A stretch of 64,000 nucleotides of DNA, taken from assembly GCA_947495555.1 (NCBI GenBank), contig CANLZI010000001.1, positions 534,861 through 598,860 on the forward strand, given 5' to 3'. This DNA comes from an uncultured Erythrobacter sp. (lineage in GTDB: Bacteria; Pseudomonadota; Alphaproteobacteria; Sphingomonadales; Sphingomonadaceae). Positions 19,755 to 29,685 of the stretch are shown here, piece after piece. Within the stretch, counting starts at the first letter, position 1, and each line of letters starts with the position of its first letter. The notes under the pieces were generated by a model. The model was not told the origin of the DNA. It ran no database searches and saw nothing but the letters and a program-made list of their open reading frames with translations. The position numbers and the translations under genes were made by a program.

Positions 19755-20131
19755 CGGCGCTGCCGGACAAGCCCAATCCCTCCGGCCAGCGCTAATCCGG
19801 CGAGCGCCTAGCGAGAAGTAAGGAGGCTAGTCCTCAAGTAGCGAAGCGGTAGGACAACAAGAAAACCCGACCGGGCGCCCGAGCTAATGCGAGGGAGCAA
19901 GCGACGCGGACGCGTCGCGCGCAATAGTCAGTCCGATACTGGGCCGGTCGCAGAACGTCCGGTTTAGGTAAGCACAGCCTGAAAAGTCGACGGTCGTCCA
20001 ACGACCCAATTGCGGACTTAACTTCGATTGCGATGCTTGCCCCTTTCCATGATCAATAGACAAGAACGGCAGCTGTCCCTACTCAATTCAGGTAGAGGGG
20101 GGCTGAAAATGACAGACTTTGGTGAAGTAGA
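19755..20131. other. Gene-free stretch with a degenerate repeat core
   Basis: No convincing gene, RNA or clear terminator is visible in these 377 bp. The first part is GC-rich with many CG steps. CCCAATTGCGGAC at 20005-20017 matches a motif that recurs at three other intergenic sites of the window. The last 60 bp should contain the promoter of the transporter gene, which starts with GTG at 20132. Confidence 0.5.
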
Positions 20132-21385
20132 GTGACGGGCAAAAGCAGCACGCCGGGCTGGAAAGCAAGGCTAGCCCTATTCCTTCCAGGAATTTTCCTC
20201 GTTGGCTTCAACATCGGAACCGGCAGCGTCACGACCATGGCTTCGGCTGGCGCGAATTTCGGCATGGCGCTTCTATGGACGGTGCTGATCTCATGCGCCG
20301 CGACCTATCTGATGGTTGCGACATATGGTCGCTACACTTTAGTCACGGGTGAGACTGCGCTCGAGGCATTTCGGAAACATATTCACCCAGCCGTCGGGCT
20401 GTTCTTTATCGCCGCCCTTAGCGTAGGCGTGTTTGCAAGCCTTATGGGCGTGATGGGGATAGTGGCCGAAATCAGCTTTGAATGGTCGAAGACTTTCATC
20501 CCAGGTGGCGTAAAGCCGATCTATTGGGCAGCGATCTTTTGCTCGGTCGCCTATTTCATATTCTGGAGCGGCCACACGCAGGTTTTTGAGCGCATTTTGG
20601 CCGTGGTTGTAGCCATTATGGGCGTGAGCTTCGTGCTCAATTTCTTCATCCTCATGCCGCCTGTCTCGGCGATGGCCGCAGGGCTCATCCCATCGGTGCC
20701 GGATACTGGGTCGAGCGAGGCGGGACCTTTGCTGCTTGTCGCATCGATGGTCGGCACCACGATCTTCTCGGGGCTATTCATCATGCGCACAACCTTGGTG
20801 AAGGAGGCAGGCTGGACGATCGCACAGGACAAACAACAACGGCGCGATGCGGCATTCGCCGCAATCATGATGTTCGTCATCAGCGCATCGATTATGGCGG
20901 CCGCAGCGGGGAGCCTATTCGTGGAGGGCATTACGCTAGACAGCGCATCGAAAATGATCGGATTGCTGGAGCCGCTTGCTGGACCGTTGGCTGTCTCAAT
21001 CTTTGCCATCGGAATTATTGCGGCAGGGGTCTCGTCTCAGTTTCCGAACCTAATTCTCATTCCATGGCTCATTTGCGATTTTCGCAGCACGCCGCGCGAC
21101 ATGACGATCTGGAAATACCGCCTATTCGTGGGTATCATTTCCCTGCTTGGGCTTGTCGTACCTCTTTTTGAGGCAAGACCGGTTTTGGTCCTTATCTTGA
21201 GTCAGGCATTCAATGTGGCGCTTTTGCCGATGACGGTCGCGTGCATTTTCTATCTCGGCAATCGCAATGACTTGATGGGTGAATACCGCCATTCATGGCT
21301 GACCAATGTTGGGCTTGGCGCGATATTCTTCTTCTCACTCGTAACCGGCTATATGGGCTTTCAGGGCCTAATGGGCATGCTTTGA
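20132..21385 (+). CDS. Divergent NRAMP-fold transporter lacking metal-site motifs
   Basis: A 417-aa inner-membrane protein with about 11 helices. The opening LFLPGIFLVGF...ASAGANFGMALLW aligns with helix 1 of NRAMP divalent-metal carriers, but their DPGN motif is replaced by IGTGS. In helix 6, MPHN is replaced by a VGTTIFSG-type sequence. Both halves of the metal site are therefore absent. The GTG start is the only one that keeps the first helix. It lies 13 bp upstream of uxuA, which suggests a sugar-acid related substrate (inference). The alternative, manganese supply for UxuA, is less likely given the missing ligands. Confidence 0.72.
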   Translation: MTGKSSTPGWKARLALFLPGIFLVGFNIGTGSVTTMASAGANFGMALLWTVLISCAATYLMVATYGRYTLVTGETALEAFRKHIHPAVGLFFIAALSVGVFASLMGVMGIVAEISFEWSKTFIPGGVKPIYWAAIFCSVAYFIFWSGHTQVFERILAVVVAIMGVSFVLNFFILMPPVSAMAAGLIPSVPDTGSSEAGPLLLVASMVGTTIFSGLFIMRTTLVKEAGWTIAQDKQQRRDAAFAAIMMFVISASIMAAAAGSLFVEGITLDSASKMIGLLEPLAGPLAVSIFAIGIIAAGVSSQFPNLILIPWLICDFRSTPRDMTIWKYRLFVGIISLLGLVVPLFEARPVLVLILSQAFNVALLPMTVACIFYLGNRNDLMGEYRHSWLTNVGLGAIFFFSLVTGYMGFQGLMGML

Positions 21386-21398
21386 TGGAGTTAGGCTG

Positions 21399-22580
21399 AT
21401 GCGCGAATCCTGGCGTTGGTTTGGGCCAAGCGATCCGGTCTCGCTGGAGGAAATTCGCCAAACTGGTGCGACCGATATTGTGAGCGCGTTGCACGATATC
21501 CCGATCGGCGAGCCATGGCCGCGCGAACAGATTGCGGCGCATCGCGCAATGGTCGAGCAAGGCAATGTGCCAGGTTCAATTTTGCACTGGACCGTGGTCG
21601 AAAGCATCCCTGTTCATGATGACATTAAGATCGCCTCGCCCGGGTGCGACGCCTATGTCGATGCGTGGATCGAAAGCATTAGGAACCTTGCGGCGGAGGG
21701 CATCAAGACCATCTGCTACAACTTCATGCCCGTTATTGATTGGACGCGAACAGACCTGCGACACCAACTTCCGAATGGCGCATATGCGCTGAAATTTGAT
21801 CAGGAACGCTTTGCGGCATTTGATCTTTTCATCCTCAAACGAGCGGGCGCGGAGGCTGACTACAGCGAGGTCGAACTTGCCCGCGCAAGCGCCGCATTTG
21901 AAGCGATGTCAGCGGAGGATGTCGCTGGCCTTACCAACACGATCATTGCCGGTCTTCCAGGTAAGATGACAGATGCCTATTCGCTAGACGATTTTCGCGC
22001 GATGTTGGCGCGCTACAACGGGATCAGCCATAACCAACTGCGTGCAAATCTCGTCCAGTTCTTGAAGCGTGTACTGCCCGCCGCAGAGAAACTTGATGTG
22101 AAGCTCGCAATCCATCCCGATGACCCACCATGGAGCATGTTTGGTCTCCCCAGGGTCATCTGCACACCAGCCGATCTGGATATGCTGTTTGAGGCTGAAC
22201 CGAGCCCCTCAAACGGCATTACCTTGTGCGTCGGCACGTTTGGCAGCCGGCCAGACAACAATTTGCCGCAAATGGCGCGCGATTACCGCGATCGAATTCA
22301 CTTTGCCCATTTACGCGGTGTTTCGCGCGACCCTGAGGAACCACGCACATTTGTTGAGGCAAGCCATTTGGACAGCGATATCGACATGCTCAGCGTGATC
22401 CGCAATCTGCTCGCCAATGAGCGGGCCACGAACCGTGAGATCTTCGTCCGACCCGATCACGGCCATTTGATAATGGGAGATATCTCAAAGGAGACCAATC
22501 CTGGCTATTCGGCGATCGGAAGGATGAAAGGCCTTGCTGAAATACGCGGCGTTATCCGCGCTTTGTCCTCACCTGCTTAG
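21399..22580 (+). CDS. uxuA: Mannonate dehydratase
   Basis: A 393-aa metal-dependent enzyme that converts D-mannonate to 2-keto-3-deoxygluconate in glucuronate breakdown. It opens with WRWFGPSDPVSLEEIRQTGA, matching UxuA, with YNFMPVIDWTRTDL, LAIHPDDPPWSMFGLPR (metal-site His) and FVRPDHGHLIMGD near the end. Length is as expected. It is co-transcribed with the NRAMP-like carrier. No other hexuronate genes (uxaC, uxuB, kdgK, gntR-type regulator) are seen nearby, so the pathway must be completed elsewhere. Confidence 0.93.
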   Translation: MRESWRWFGPSDPVSLEEIRQTGATDIVSALHDIPIGEPWPREQIAAHRAMVEQGNVPGSILHWTVVESIPVHDDIKIASPGCDAYVDAWIESIRNLAAEGIKTICYNFMPVIDWTRTDLRHQLPNGAYALKFDQERFAAFDLFILKRAGAEADYSEVELARASAAFEAMSAEDVAGLTNTIIAGLPGKMTDAYSLDDFRAMLARYNGISHNQLRANLVQFLKRVLPAAEKLDVKLAIHPDDPPWSMFGLPRVICTPADLDMLFEAEPSPSNGITLCVGTFGSRPDNNLPQMARDYRDRIHFAHLRGVSRDPEEPRTFVEASHLDSDIDMLSVIRNLLANERATNREIFVRPDHGHLIMGDISKETNPGYSAIGRMKGLAEIRGVIRALSSPA

Positions 22581-22614
22581 TCGGCCTAATCAGCCGAACC
22601 CGGACTTGGTCTGT

Positions 22615-22642
22615 TTCCCACCCCAATTGCAGCCATTAGACC
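22615..22642. repeat. Degenerate dispersed repeat (CAATTG core)
   Basis: TTCCCACCCCAATTGCAGCC followed by ATTAGACC. It aligns over about 27 bp with 35835-35862 (CTTCCCACCTCAATTGCGGA...) and shares its core with 20005-20017 and 35311-35323. All four are intergenic. Confidence 0.5.
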
Positions 22643-22717
22643 CAGATGATCGGATGACCGCTTTTGTACATTGGATCAATCAAGACGAATGACCGACATT
22701 GGGGCGCAATTCCGCCC

Positions 22718-24535
22718 CTACTCCTCGCCCATCCGTAGCGCGGCAATAAAGGCTTCCTGCGGAATGCTTACGTTCCCGTATTCGCGCATTTTGGCCTTAC
22801 CCTTTTTCTGCTTGTCGAGCAGTTTCTTCTTCCGGCTAATGTCTCCGCCATAACATTTGGCGGTCACGTCCTTGCGCATCGCGGCGATGGTCTCGCGCGC
22901 GATGATCTTGCCGCCAATCGCCGCCTGAATGGGCACTTTGAACAGATGCCGCGGGATCAGCTCTTTCAGCCGCTCGCACATGCCGCGCCCGCGTTCCTCG
23001 GCCACATTGCGGTGGACGATCAGCGACAGCGCATCGACCGGTTCATTATTGACCAGAATGTTCATCTTTACGAGGTCCCCCTCGCGCAGGCCAATCTGCT
23101 CGTAATCAAAGCTGGCATAGCCGCGGCTGATGCTTTTCAGCCGGTCGTAAAAGTCGAACACCACCTCGTTCAAAGGCAGTTCGTACGTCACCTGCGCCCG
23201 CCCGCCGACATAGGTCAGGTCGGTCTGGATGCCGCGCCGGTCCTGACACAGTTTCAGGATGGAGCCGAGATATTCGTCCGGCGTGTAGATCACCGCCTTG
23301 ATCCACGGCTCCTCGATCGTCTCGATCCGGCTGGGATCGGGATAATCGGCCGGGTTGTGGAGCATGATCTCCTTGGCGGCCTCGTTCTTGGTCTTGCCCA
23401 ATTGGATGCGGTAGACAACGCTGGGCGCGGTGGTGATCAGGTCCAGATCATATTCGCGGGTCAGGCGTTCCTGAATAATCTCAAGGTGCAGCAACCCCAG
23501 GAAACCGGCGCGGAAGCCAAAGCCCAGCGCGGCAGAGCTTTCCATCTCGAAGCTGAAGCTGGCGTCATTCAGGCGTAGCTTGGCGATGCTCTCGCGCAGT
23601 TTTTCGAACTCGGCCGCATCCACCGGGAACAGGCCGCAGAACACCACGGGTTGCACTTCTTTATAGCCGGGCAAAGGTTCGGTCGCCCCGCCCTTCACCG
23701 TGGTGATGGTGTCACCCACGCGGGCCTGCTCAACCTCTTTGATTTGCGCGGTGATAAAGCCGATTTCGCCGGGGCCGATCTCGGGCAGGTCGACGCGCTT
23801 GGGCGTGAAGGCCCCGACCCGGTCGATCAGGTGTTGTGTGCCGCCCTGCATGAATTTGACGTTGAGCCCCTTGGCAATGACGCCGTCGATCACGCGGATC
23901 AGGATGACGACGCCGAGGTAGGGATCGTACCAGCTATCGACCAGGCTGGCCTTGAGCGGGGCATCGCGATCGCCGCTGGGAGGCGGGATTTTGGCGACGA
24001 CAGCTTCCAGCACGTCTTCGATGCCGATGCCCGATTTGGCCGAGGTCATGACCGCCTCTGATGCGTCGAGGCCGATAACCTCTTCGATTTCGGCGCGGAC
24101 TTGCTCTGGCTCGGCCGCGGGAAGGTCTATCTTATTGATAATAGGCACAATTTCGTGGTCGTGCTCGATCGATTGGTACACATTGGCCAGCGTTTGGGCC
24201 TCGACCCCTTGGGCGGCGTCCACCACCAGCAAAGCGCCCTCGCATGCGGCCAGGCTGCGCGAAACTTCATAGGCGAAGTCGACATGGCCCGGTGTGTCCA
24301 TCAAATTGAGCTCGTAAGTCTCGCCGTCGCGCGCGGTGTAGTTCAGGCGCACGGTCTGGGCCTTGATGGTGATCCCGCGCTCTTTCTCGATGTCCATATT
24401 GTCGAGCACTTGCTCGGACATCTCACGGTCGGTCAGTCCGCCGGTGAATTGAATCAGCCGGTCAGCCAGCGTGGACTTGCCGTGATCGATATGGGCGATA
24501 ATCGAAAAATTGCGGATTTTTGAAAGGTCGGTCAT
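22718..24535 (-). CDS. lepA: Elongation factor 4 (LepA)
   Basis: A 605-aa translational GTPase that back-translocates or rescues ribosomes. The G1 motif [10 protein letters not shown]3 DTPGH and G4 NKID are intact in the first 140 residues. Domains II and III follow, and the LepA-specific C-terminal domain ends with [27 protein letters not shown] and the basic [16 protein letters not shown]. Full length. It stands alone on the minus strand. Confidence 0.97.
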   Translation of the reverse strand: MTDLSKIRNFSIIAHIDHGKSTLADRLIQFTGGLTDREMSEQVLDNMDIEKERGITIKAQTVRLNYTARDGETYELNLMDTPGHVDFAYEVSRSLAACEGALLVVDAAQGVEAQTLANVYQSIEHDHEIVPIINKIDLPAAEPEQVRAEIEEVIGLDASEAVMTSAKSGIGIEDVLEAVVAKIPPPSGDRDAPLKASLVDSWYDPYLGVVILIRVIDGVIAKGLNVKFMQGGTQHLIDRVGAFTPKRVDLPEIGPGEIGFITAQIKEVEQARVGDTITTVKGGATEPLPGYKEVQPVVFCGLFPVDAAEFEKLRESIAKLRLNDASFSFEMESSAALGFGFRAGFLGLLHLEIIQERLTREYDLDLITTAPSVVYRIQLGKTKNEAAKEIMLHNPADYPDPSRIETIEEPWIKAVIYTPDEYLGSILKLCQDRRGIQTDLTYVGGRAQVTYELPLNEVVFDFYDRLKSISRGYASFDYEQIGLREGDLVKMNILVNNEPVDALSLIVHRNVAEERGRGMCERLKELIPRHLFKVPIQAAIGGKIIARETIAAMRKDVTAKCYGGDISRKKKLLDKQKKGKAKMREYGNVSIPQEAFIAALRMGEE

Positions 24536-24632
24536 TTCAACGCGCCATTAGCGCGCCTGCACGATGCTGTCAGCACCATTATGCGATCAAATCGGTGCAG
24601 GAAAATACTAATCCAGCCCGGACCGGGAAAAA

Positions 24633-26879
24633 TCAGATCGCGTCGGGATCAAATCCGGGTGCATAGCCGAACTGAGGGATCGTGTGCTCACCATTCAGCA
24701 TTCCGCCCTCCATACCCTTATAATCACCCGAAGGCAGAGCTTTCAACGGAGCGCCCGCAGCCGCCAATGCATAGGGCGAGACGCGGTTGCGCGTGCACAG
24801 ACCACCCGCACCATCATCGACCAACGATTGTTCAAATTCCAGACCCTGCGTGTCGCGATTTGACCGCGTAACTGTGGCCACCGCGAGTTGTCCGCCGCCC
24901 AGATCGACCACAAATTGCGTATCAATCGGAACGTCAATCAAACCTTCGATCAATGCGCCTGTTCGCGAGAGATTGCGCAAGGTCACATCATAAGAGTGAT
25001 CATCATGAATAACTTGGATCTTGCGCAACACGGTCCGACGCTTGGCACGCTTTGACCGCGCGCTTGATGGCTCAATCGTCCAATTCCCGCTGGCCAGTTC
25101 CTCGTGGACCTCGTCGACCAACATCGGATCGCTGTAAATCGGCCCTTGAACACACCCAATGTCGCAACCACGAAGAGTGGCCAACAGATCCATCGATTCA
25201 ATGCCGGTTGCGACCGTCTCCATGCCCAAGGCGCGGGCCAAAGCAACGATGGCCTTGATCAAGGCCAATTCGCGGCTGTCCTTGGCCAAGTTACCCTGGA
25301 AGAAATTGTCGCCAATCCTGATCGTGTCGAAGGGCGCGCGACGCAGATAACCCAACGAAGAAAATCCGGTGCCAAACTCGTCCAGCGTCAGGCGCACGCC
25401 CAGCTTGAACAAAGACGCAAGCGACTTGTCGACCACATTGGTATCACACAGGAAAACGGTCTCTTTGACCTGCAATTCCAGCCGGTCAGGGGTCAGCTCA
25501 GTTTCGGTAAGAGCAGCGGCAATTGTCTCGACAAACCCGCCAGAAATGAACTGACGCGACGGAATATTGACGGCCACCCGCAAAGATTCCGGCCACAAAC
25601 ATGCCTCTTCGCACGCGCGTTTTACCGCCCATTCGCCCACATCGACAATCAGGCTGCTATTCTCGACAATCGATTGGAATTCGGTGCCGTCAATCTCGCC
25701 TCGCTGCGGATGCTGCCAACAAATCTGCGCTTCCAAAGCCACAACCACCTGTTCGTCCGCAGACAGGATCGGCTGATAACGCAAGAACAGCTGGTCATCG
25801 CGCACTGCAGCAATAAGATCACCTTCCAACCGTCTGCGGAAGATCGTCTCATTCTCCAGATCGCCAGAATAGAACCGGAATTGGCCACGGCCACCATTCT
25901 TTGCAGCGTACAAGGCCAAGTCAGCCGAGCGGACAACTTCATCGCTGGTTACCCCATCATGCGGAGCAATGGCGATACCCACTGAGGCTCCAATGACGCA
26001 GCGGCCCTCTTCCAAAGAGTAAGGCTGGGTCAACATGGCGATAACTTTGTTCGCGATTTCGCCCAATTCGCCGCGATCATCCATATCGGGCAGCATGATC
26101 TGAAATTCATCGCCGCCCAAACGGCCAATTTCGCAATCCTTGTCGACGGCACGCTTCAACCGGCTGGCCACTTCTTTCAGCAGCTCGTCACCAGCAGCAT
26201 GACCCAGCGTGTCATTGACCTGCTTGAACCGGTCAAGATCCATCATCATGATCGCGCAGTTGCGCTTTGCCGCACGGAATGCGGTGAGCGTGGAATCGAT
26301 AATCTGCGCCATCCGGTGACGGTTGGCGAGCCCGGTTAGCGAGTCATATTTGGCCAACCGCTGGGTTTCTTCCTCGCGGTGGAACTGTTCGGTAATGTCC
26401 GTCCCGGTGCCGCGAAATCCTTCGAATTTTCCGCCAGAGGTAAACGAGGGTCGACCCGACAGGCGGATAACCACGTCCGATTTTACCTTTGCTGGAGACA
26501 CAGAAAGGTTGGTGAAAGCCTTGCGAGAGCCAAGCTTCAAGGCAACCGATTGGGTGCGCCCATCCCCGCCCTGTGCAGCGAATACGGTTGGCATTGGGAA
26601 GCCAAGCAATTGATCGACCGGTGTATCAATCCGTTCTGCAATGGCTTCGCTTAGATAAGTGACATTGCCTTCAGCATCGGTTGACCAGAACCAACCCAGT
26701 CCTGAACGCTCCAATTCATCGAGCATGGCAAGCTTGTCATCATTGGACATGGTAGAGCCATTCGCGCGCCCACCAGACGCACGTGACCTGCCAGCGAACC
26801 ACCCGCTGTCATTCTTACCAGATAAGAGGGCCTTAAGGGGCACTCCCAACTTCTCCCAATCGAATAAAGCACCGGTCAT
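24633..26879 (-). CDS. PAS-GGDEF-EAL-PilZ cyclic-di-GMP signalling protein
   Basis: A 748-aa soluble protein. After about 50 variable residues come a PAS domain (about 50-160), a GGDEF domain with intact RLGGDEF (about 260), an EAL-type domain (about 360-610) and a C-terminal PilZ domain with RRTVLR and NLSRTG, the c-di-GMP binding motifs. The EAL domain looks inactive: EAL reads EAQ, the ELEITE-type motif reads ELQVKE, DDFGTG reads DEFGTG, the KID motif reads RIG, and EGVE reads TGIE. It is therefore predicted to make and bind, but not degrade, c-di-GMP. No membrane segment or receiver domain is visible. Confidence 0.85.
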   Translation of the reverse strand: MTGALFDWEKLGVPLKALLSGKNDSGWFAGRSRASGGRANGSTMSNDDKLAMLDELERSGLGWFWSTDAEGNVTYLSEAIAERIDTPVDQLLGFPMPTVFAAQGGDGRTQSVALKLGSRKAFTNLSVSPAKVKSDVVIRLSGRPSFTSGGKFEGFRGTGTDITEQFHREEETQRLAKYDSLTGLANRHRMAQIIDSTLTAFRAAKRNCAIMMMDLDRFKQVNDTLGHAAGDELLKEVASRLKRAVDKDCEIGRLGGDEFQIMLPDMDDRGELGEIANKVIAMLTQPYSLEEGRCVIGASVGIAIAPHDGVTSDEVVRSADLALYAAKNGGRGQFRFYSGDLENETIFRRRLEGDLIAAVRDDQLFLRYQPILSADEQVVVALEAQICWQHPQRGEIDGTEFQSIVENSSLIVDVGEWAVKRACEEACLWPESLRVAVNIPSRQFISGGFVETIAAALTETELTPDRLELQVKETVFLCDTNVVDKSLASLFKLGVRLTLDEFGTGFSSLGYLRRAPFDTIRIGDNFFQGNLAKDSRELALIKAIVALARALGMETVATGIESMDLLATLRGCDIGCVQGPIYSDPMLVDEVHEELASGNWTIEPSSARSKRAKRRTVLRKIQVIHDDHSYDVTLRNLSRTGALIEGLIDVPIDTQFVVDLGGGQLAVATVTRSNRDTQGLEFEQSLVDDGAGGLCTRNRVSPYALAAAGAPLKALPSGDYKGMEGGMLNGEHTIPQFGYAPGFDPDAI

Positions 26880-27085
26880 TTACCGGCTTCGACCTAAGTA
26901 AAGTCAGATGGTTATTATTCTGCTAATTTTCGGGCAATTCATGCGAAAACTGGCCCAAGGAAGCTCTGAGCGGATTTAGCTAACAAGCAAAACACCCGCC
27001 CGCCATTTTGATGAGCTTGCATTGCGCGGCAACGCCCGCCAATGTGCCGCCAAACAAAAATCGTCCTAATGTGAGAGGTTTGGAG

Positions 27086-28780
27086 ATGGAAAAGGGTTTT
27101 AAGCTCGAAAACGAGGCGGCACAGTCAACCAATGCTTTGGGGCCTATGATCGGACTGGCGCGCGAAGACTTTGTCGGCGCTGTTGCCCTGCTGCTCCGCG
27201 AAACCGCATCTGATCCGTCCCGCGTGATGCGCCATGCGCAATCCATGGGCGAAGACGTGGTCAAAATCCTGACCGGCAAATCTGAACTTGCTCCCGATCC
27301 CAAAGACAAACGTTTTATGGATCCGGCGTGGCAGTATAATCCCTTTTTCCGGGCAGGCGCTCAATATTATCTCGCGGTCCAAAAAGGCATGCGTAATTGG
27401 CTGGAAGAGCTTGAGCTGGACGAGCTTGAGCGCAACCGGGCCACATTCATATCCAACATCATTCTGGACGGGCTTGCACCAACCAACACTTTGGCAGGCA
27501 ACCCAACGGCGCAAAAACGCCTGATTGACAGCGGCGGACTGTCGCTGATCAAGGGATTGAAGAACGCCTATGATGACATGGTCAACAACAAGGGCATGGT
27601 CAGCCAGGTAGACAAACGCCCGTTTAAATTGGGCGAGAACATCGCGACATCAAAGGGATCGGTCGTGATGCGGACAGAAATGTTCGAATTGGTCCACTAC
27701 GCCCCGACCACAGACGAGGTGTATGAAGTGCCTCAGCTGACAATCCCGCCACAGATCAACAAAATGTATATCAATGATCTGTCGCCAGATAAGTCAGTGA
27801 TCAAATTCCAGCTTGATAATGGGATTCAAACCTTTGTGATTTCCTGGCGCAATCCGTCCAAGGAACAGGGCGTTTGGGCCATGGCTGATTACATCGAAGC
27901 TTGCGAAGAAGCGCTGGAAGCTGTGTCTGCTATTACTGGGTCCAAAAAGGTCAATGTATCCGCCGGGTGTTCGGGCGGCCAAACCGCATCGGTGCTGGCC
28001 TCCAAATTGGCAGCAACAAAGAATGATATTCTCGGCTCGCTCACCTTGATGGTGTGCGTGCTCCACCCCAAGCCAACCGATAGCGAAGCGGGTTCCTTGG
28101 TATCTGAAAACGGTATGGCATTGGCCAGACAGCGGGCTGCCAAGGCCGGCATTATCGAGGCCGACAATCTGGCCCGTGGCTTTGCCTGGCTGCGCCCCAA
28201 TGATCTGATCTGGAACTATGTAATCAACAACTATCTGTTGGGCGCCGATCCACCTGCGTTTGACGTGTTGTTCTGGAATGCCGATGCAACCAATCTGTCG
28301 GCCAGCCTCATGGGCGATTTCCTGACCCTGTTTGAAACACTCGCCTTCACCAAGAAGGGCGAGATCGAAATGGCTGATCACAAGATAGATCTGTCCAAGG
28401 TCAAATCGGACATGTTCATCCTGGGCGGCGTGACCGATCACATCACCCCATGGAAGGCGACCTATCGTTCGACCGAGCTGTTTGGATCAAAGGACGTGAC
28501 CTATGTCCTCAGCCAATCCGGTCATATGCAGGCGATCCTGAACCCTCCAGGCAATCCGAAAGCCAAATATTACGTCCAGAAGAAGAAGGGCAAACTGCCC
28601 GCAACCGCCGACAAATGGCTGGAAGGTGCCGAGGAAATCAAGGGCAGCTGGTGGCCGTTCTGGATGGAATGGATGCAAAAACGCTCTGGCGATCAAATTG
28701 CTGCGCCAACCGAACTGGGGAATGATTCCTACGCACCTATGGACCCGGCACCCGGTCTGTACGTAGTGGAAGAAAGATAA
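27086..28780 (+). CDS. phaC: Poly(3-hydroxyalkanoate) synthase, class II type
   Basis: A 564-aa enzyme polymerising (R)-3-hydroxyacyl-CoA into storage polyester at the granule surface. The lipase-like box is AGCSGG with the nucleophilic Cys. The catalytic Asp is in GGVTDHITPW and the His in SGHMQAILNPPGNPKAKYY. The segment WLRPNDLIWNYVINNYLLG and the length match class II synthases of pseudomonads rather than the class I form usual in alphaproteobacteria. I start at the ATG at 27086, which has GAGAGG upstream. A phaZ gene follows 44 bp downstream. Confidence 0.88.
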   Translation: MEKGFKLENEAAQSTNALGPMIGLAREDFVGAVALLLRETASDPSRVMRHAQSMGEDVVKILTGKSELAPDPKDKRFMDPAWQYNPFFRAGAQYYLAVQKGMRNWLEELELDELERNRATFISNIILDGLAPTNTLAGNPTAQKRLIDSGGLSLIKGLKNAYDDMVNNKGMVSQVDKRPFKLGENIATSKGSVVMRTEMFELVHYAPTTDEVYEVPQLTIPPQINKMYINDLSPDKSVIKFQLDNGIQTFVISWRNPSKEQGVWAMADYIEACEEALEAVSAITGSKKVNVSAGCSGGQTASVLASKLAATKNDILGSLTLMVCVLHPKPTDSEAGSLVSENGMALARQRAAKAGIIEADNLARGFAWLRPNDLIWNYVINNYLLGADPPAFDVLFWNADATNLSASLMGDFLTLFETLAFTKKGEIEMADHKIDLSKVKSDMFILGGVTDHITPWKATYRSTELFGSKDVTYVLSQSGHMQAILNPPGNPKAKYYVQKKKGKLPATADKWLEGAEEIKGSWWPFWMEWMQKRSGDQIAAPTELGNDSYAPMDPAPGLYVVEER

Positions 28781-28824
28781 ACACAATAAAGTCCCGAAAA
28801 CGGGTCGCAGCAGAGGAATTTCGT

Positions 28825-29685
28825 TTGGCGGATGCAATGAAAGATGCGGTCGTGACCATGGAACAGGTCGGCGGCCGAACGCTTAGGGTCGCGCGATGGC
28901 GACTGGACGAGCCTTCTGAGCATCTGCCTGTGTTGTTCTTCAACGGTATCGGCGCCAATATCGAAGCGGTTGCGCCTATGGCCGAAGCGCTTAGCGATCG
29001 CGGCTTTATCATGTTCGACATGCCCGGTGTCGGCGGATCGCCCGAGCCGCTAATTCCCTACAATGTTGTCACAATGGCATGGACCAGCGCCCAATTGCTC
29101 GATCAGCTGGGCGTGGACCAGGTCGATGTCATGGGCATCAGCTGGGGCGGCGGGATGGCGCAGCATTTTGCTATCCAGCACCCGGGCCGTGTGCGCAGGG
29201 TAACCCTGATTGCAACCAGCATGGGTATGTTGATGATGCCAGGCAATCCGGCGGCGCTGACCAAGATGGCCAATCCACGCCGCTACATCGACCCCGACTA
29301 CATGATGAAGAACTTTGAGACGCTGTATGGAGAAGGCCTTGGCAAAGGCCCGGGCAAAGAAGGCCATATGGCCCGCCTGAAACCGCCAACAACGCGCGGC
29401 TATCTGTATCAATTAATCGCAATGCTGGGCTGGACCAGCGCCCCTGCTCTGCCCTTCCTGCGTAAACCGGTTTTGGTGATGATGGGCGATGACGATCAGA
29501 TTGTTCCGTTGATCAACGGGAAGTGGATCGCCTCGCTGGCGCCCAATGCGCAGCTCAAGATAATGGAAGGCGGCGGACATTTGTTCTTGCTCAGCCATAA
29601 AGATGAATGCGTGAAAGCCATTCGCGATTTTCTGGACTCACCAGTTAATGCGGAACATGGCGAGGGAGTAGCGGAGGCGGCTTAA
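28825..29685 (+). CDS. phaZ: Intracellular poly(3-hydroxyalkanoate) depolymerase
   Basis: A 286-aa alpha/beta hydrolase that mobilises PHA granules. The nucleophile elbow is GISWGG, the catalytic Asp is in MGDDDQIVP and the His in GGGHLFLLSH, all typical of the medium-chain-length PhaZ family. The oxyanion region FFNGIGAN is also characteristic. Translation probably starts at TTG 28825 with GAGGAA 6 nt upstream; an ATG four codons later is possible. It lies between phaC and the reductase gene, whose ATG overlaps its stop by 1 nt. Confidence 0.85.
   Translation: MADAMKDAVVTMEQVGGRTLRVARWRLDEPSEHLPVLFFNGIGANIEAVAPMAEALSDRGFIMFDMPGVGGSPEPLIPYNVVTMAWTSAQLLDQLGVDQVDVMGISWGGGMAQHFAIQHPGRVRRVTLIATSMGMLMMPGNPAALTKMANPRRYIDPDYMMKNFETLYGEGLGKGPGKEGHMARLKPPTTRGYLYQLIAMLGWTSAPALPFLRKPVLVMMGDDDQIVPLINGKWIASLAPNAQLKIMEGGGHLFLLSHKDECVKAIRDFLDSPVNAEHGEGVAEAA

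Noticed and set aside
19755..20131. tRNA or small RNA in the gene-free stretch
   Set aside because: No cloverleaf, T-loop sequence or terminator could be found by eye.
25104..25985. Long open frame on the plus strand
   Set aside because: Antisense to the GGDEF-EAL gene with no homology or ribosome-binding site.
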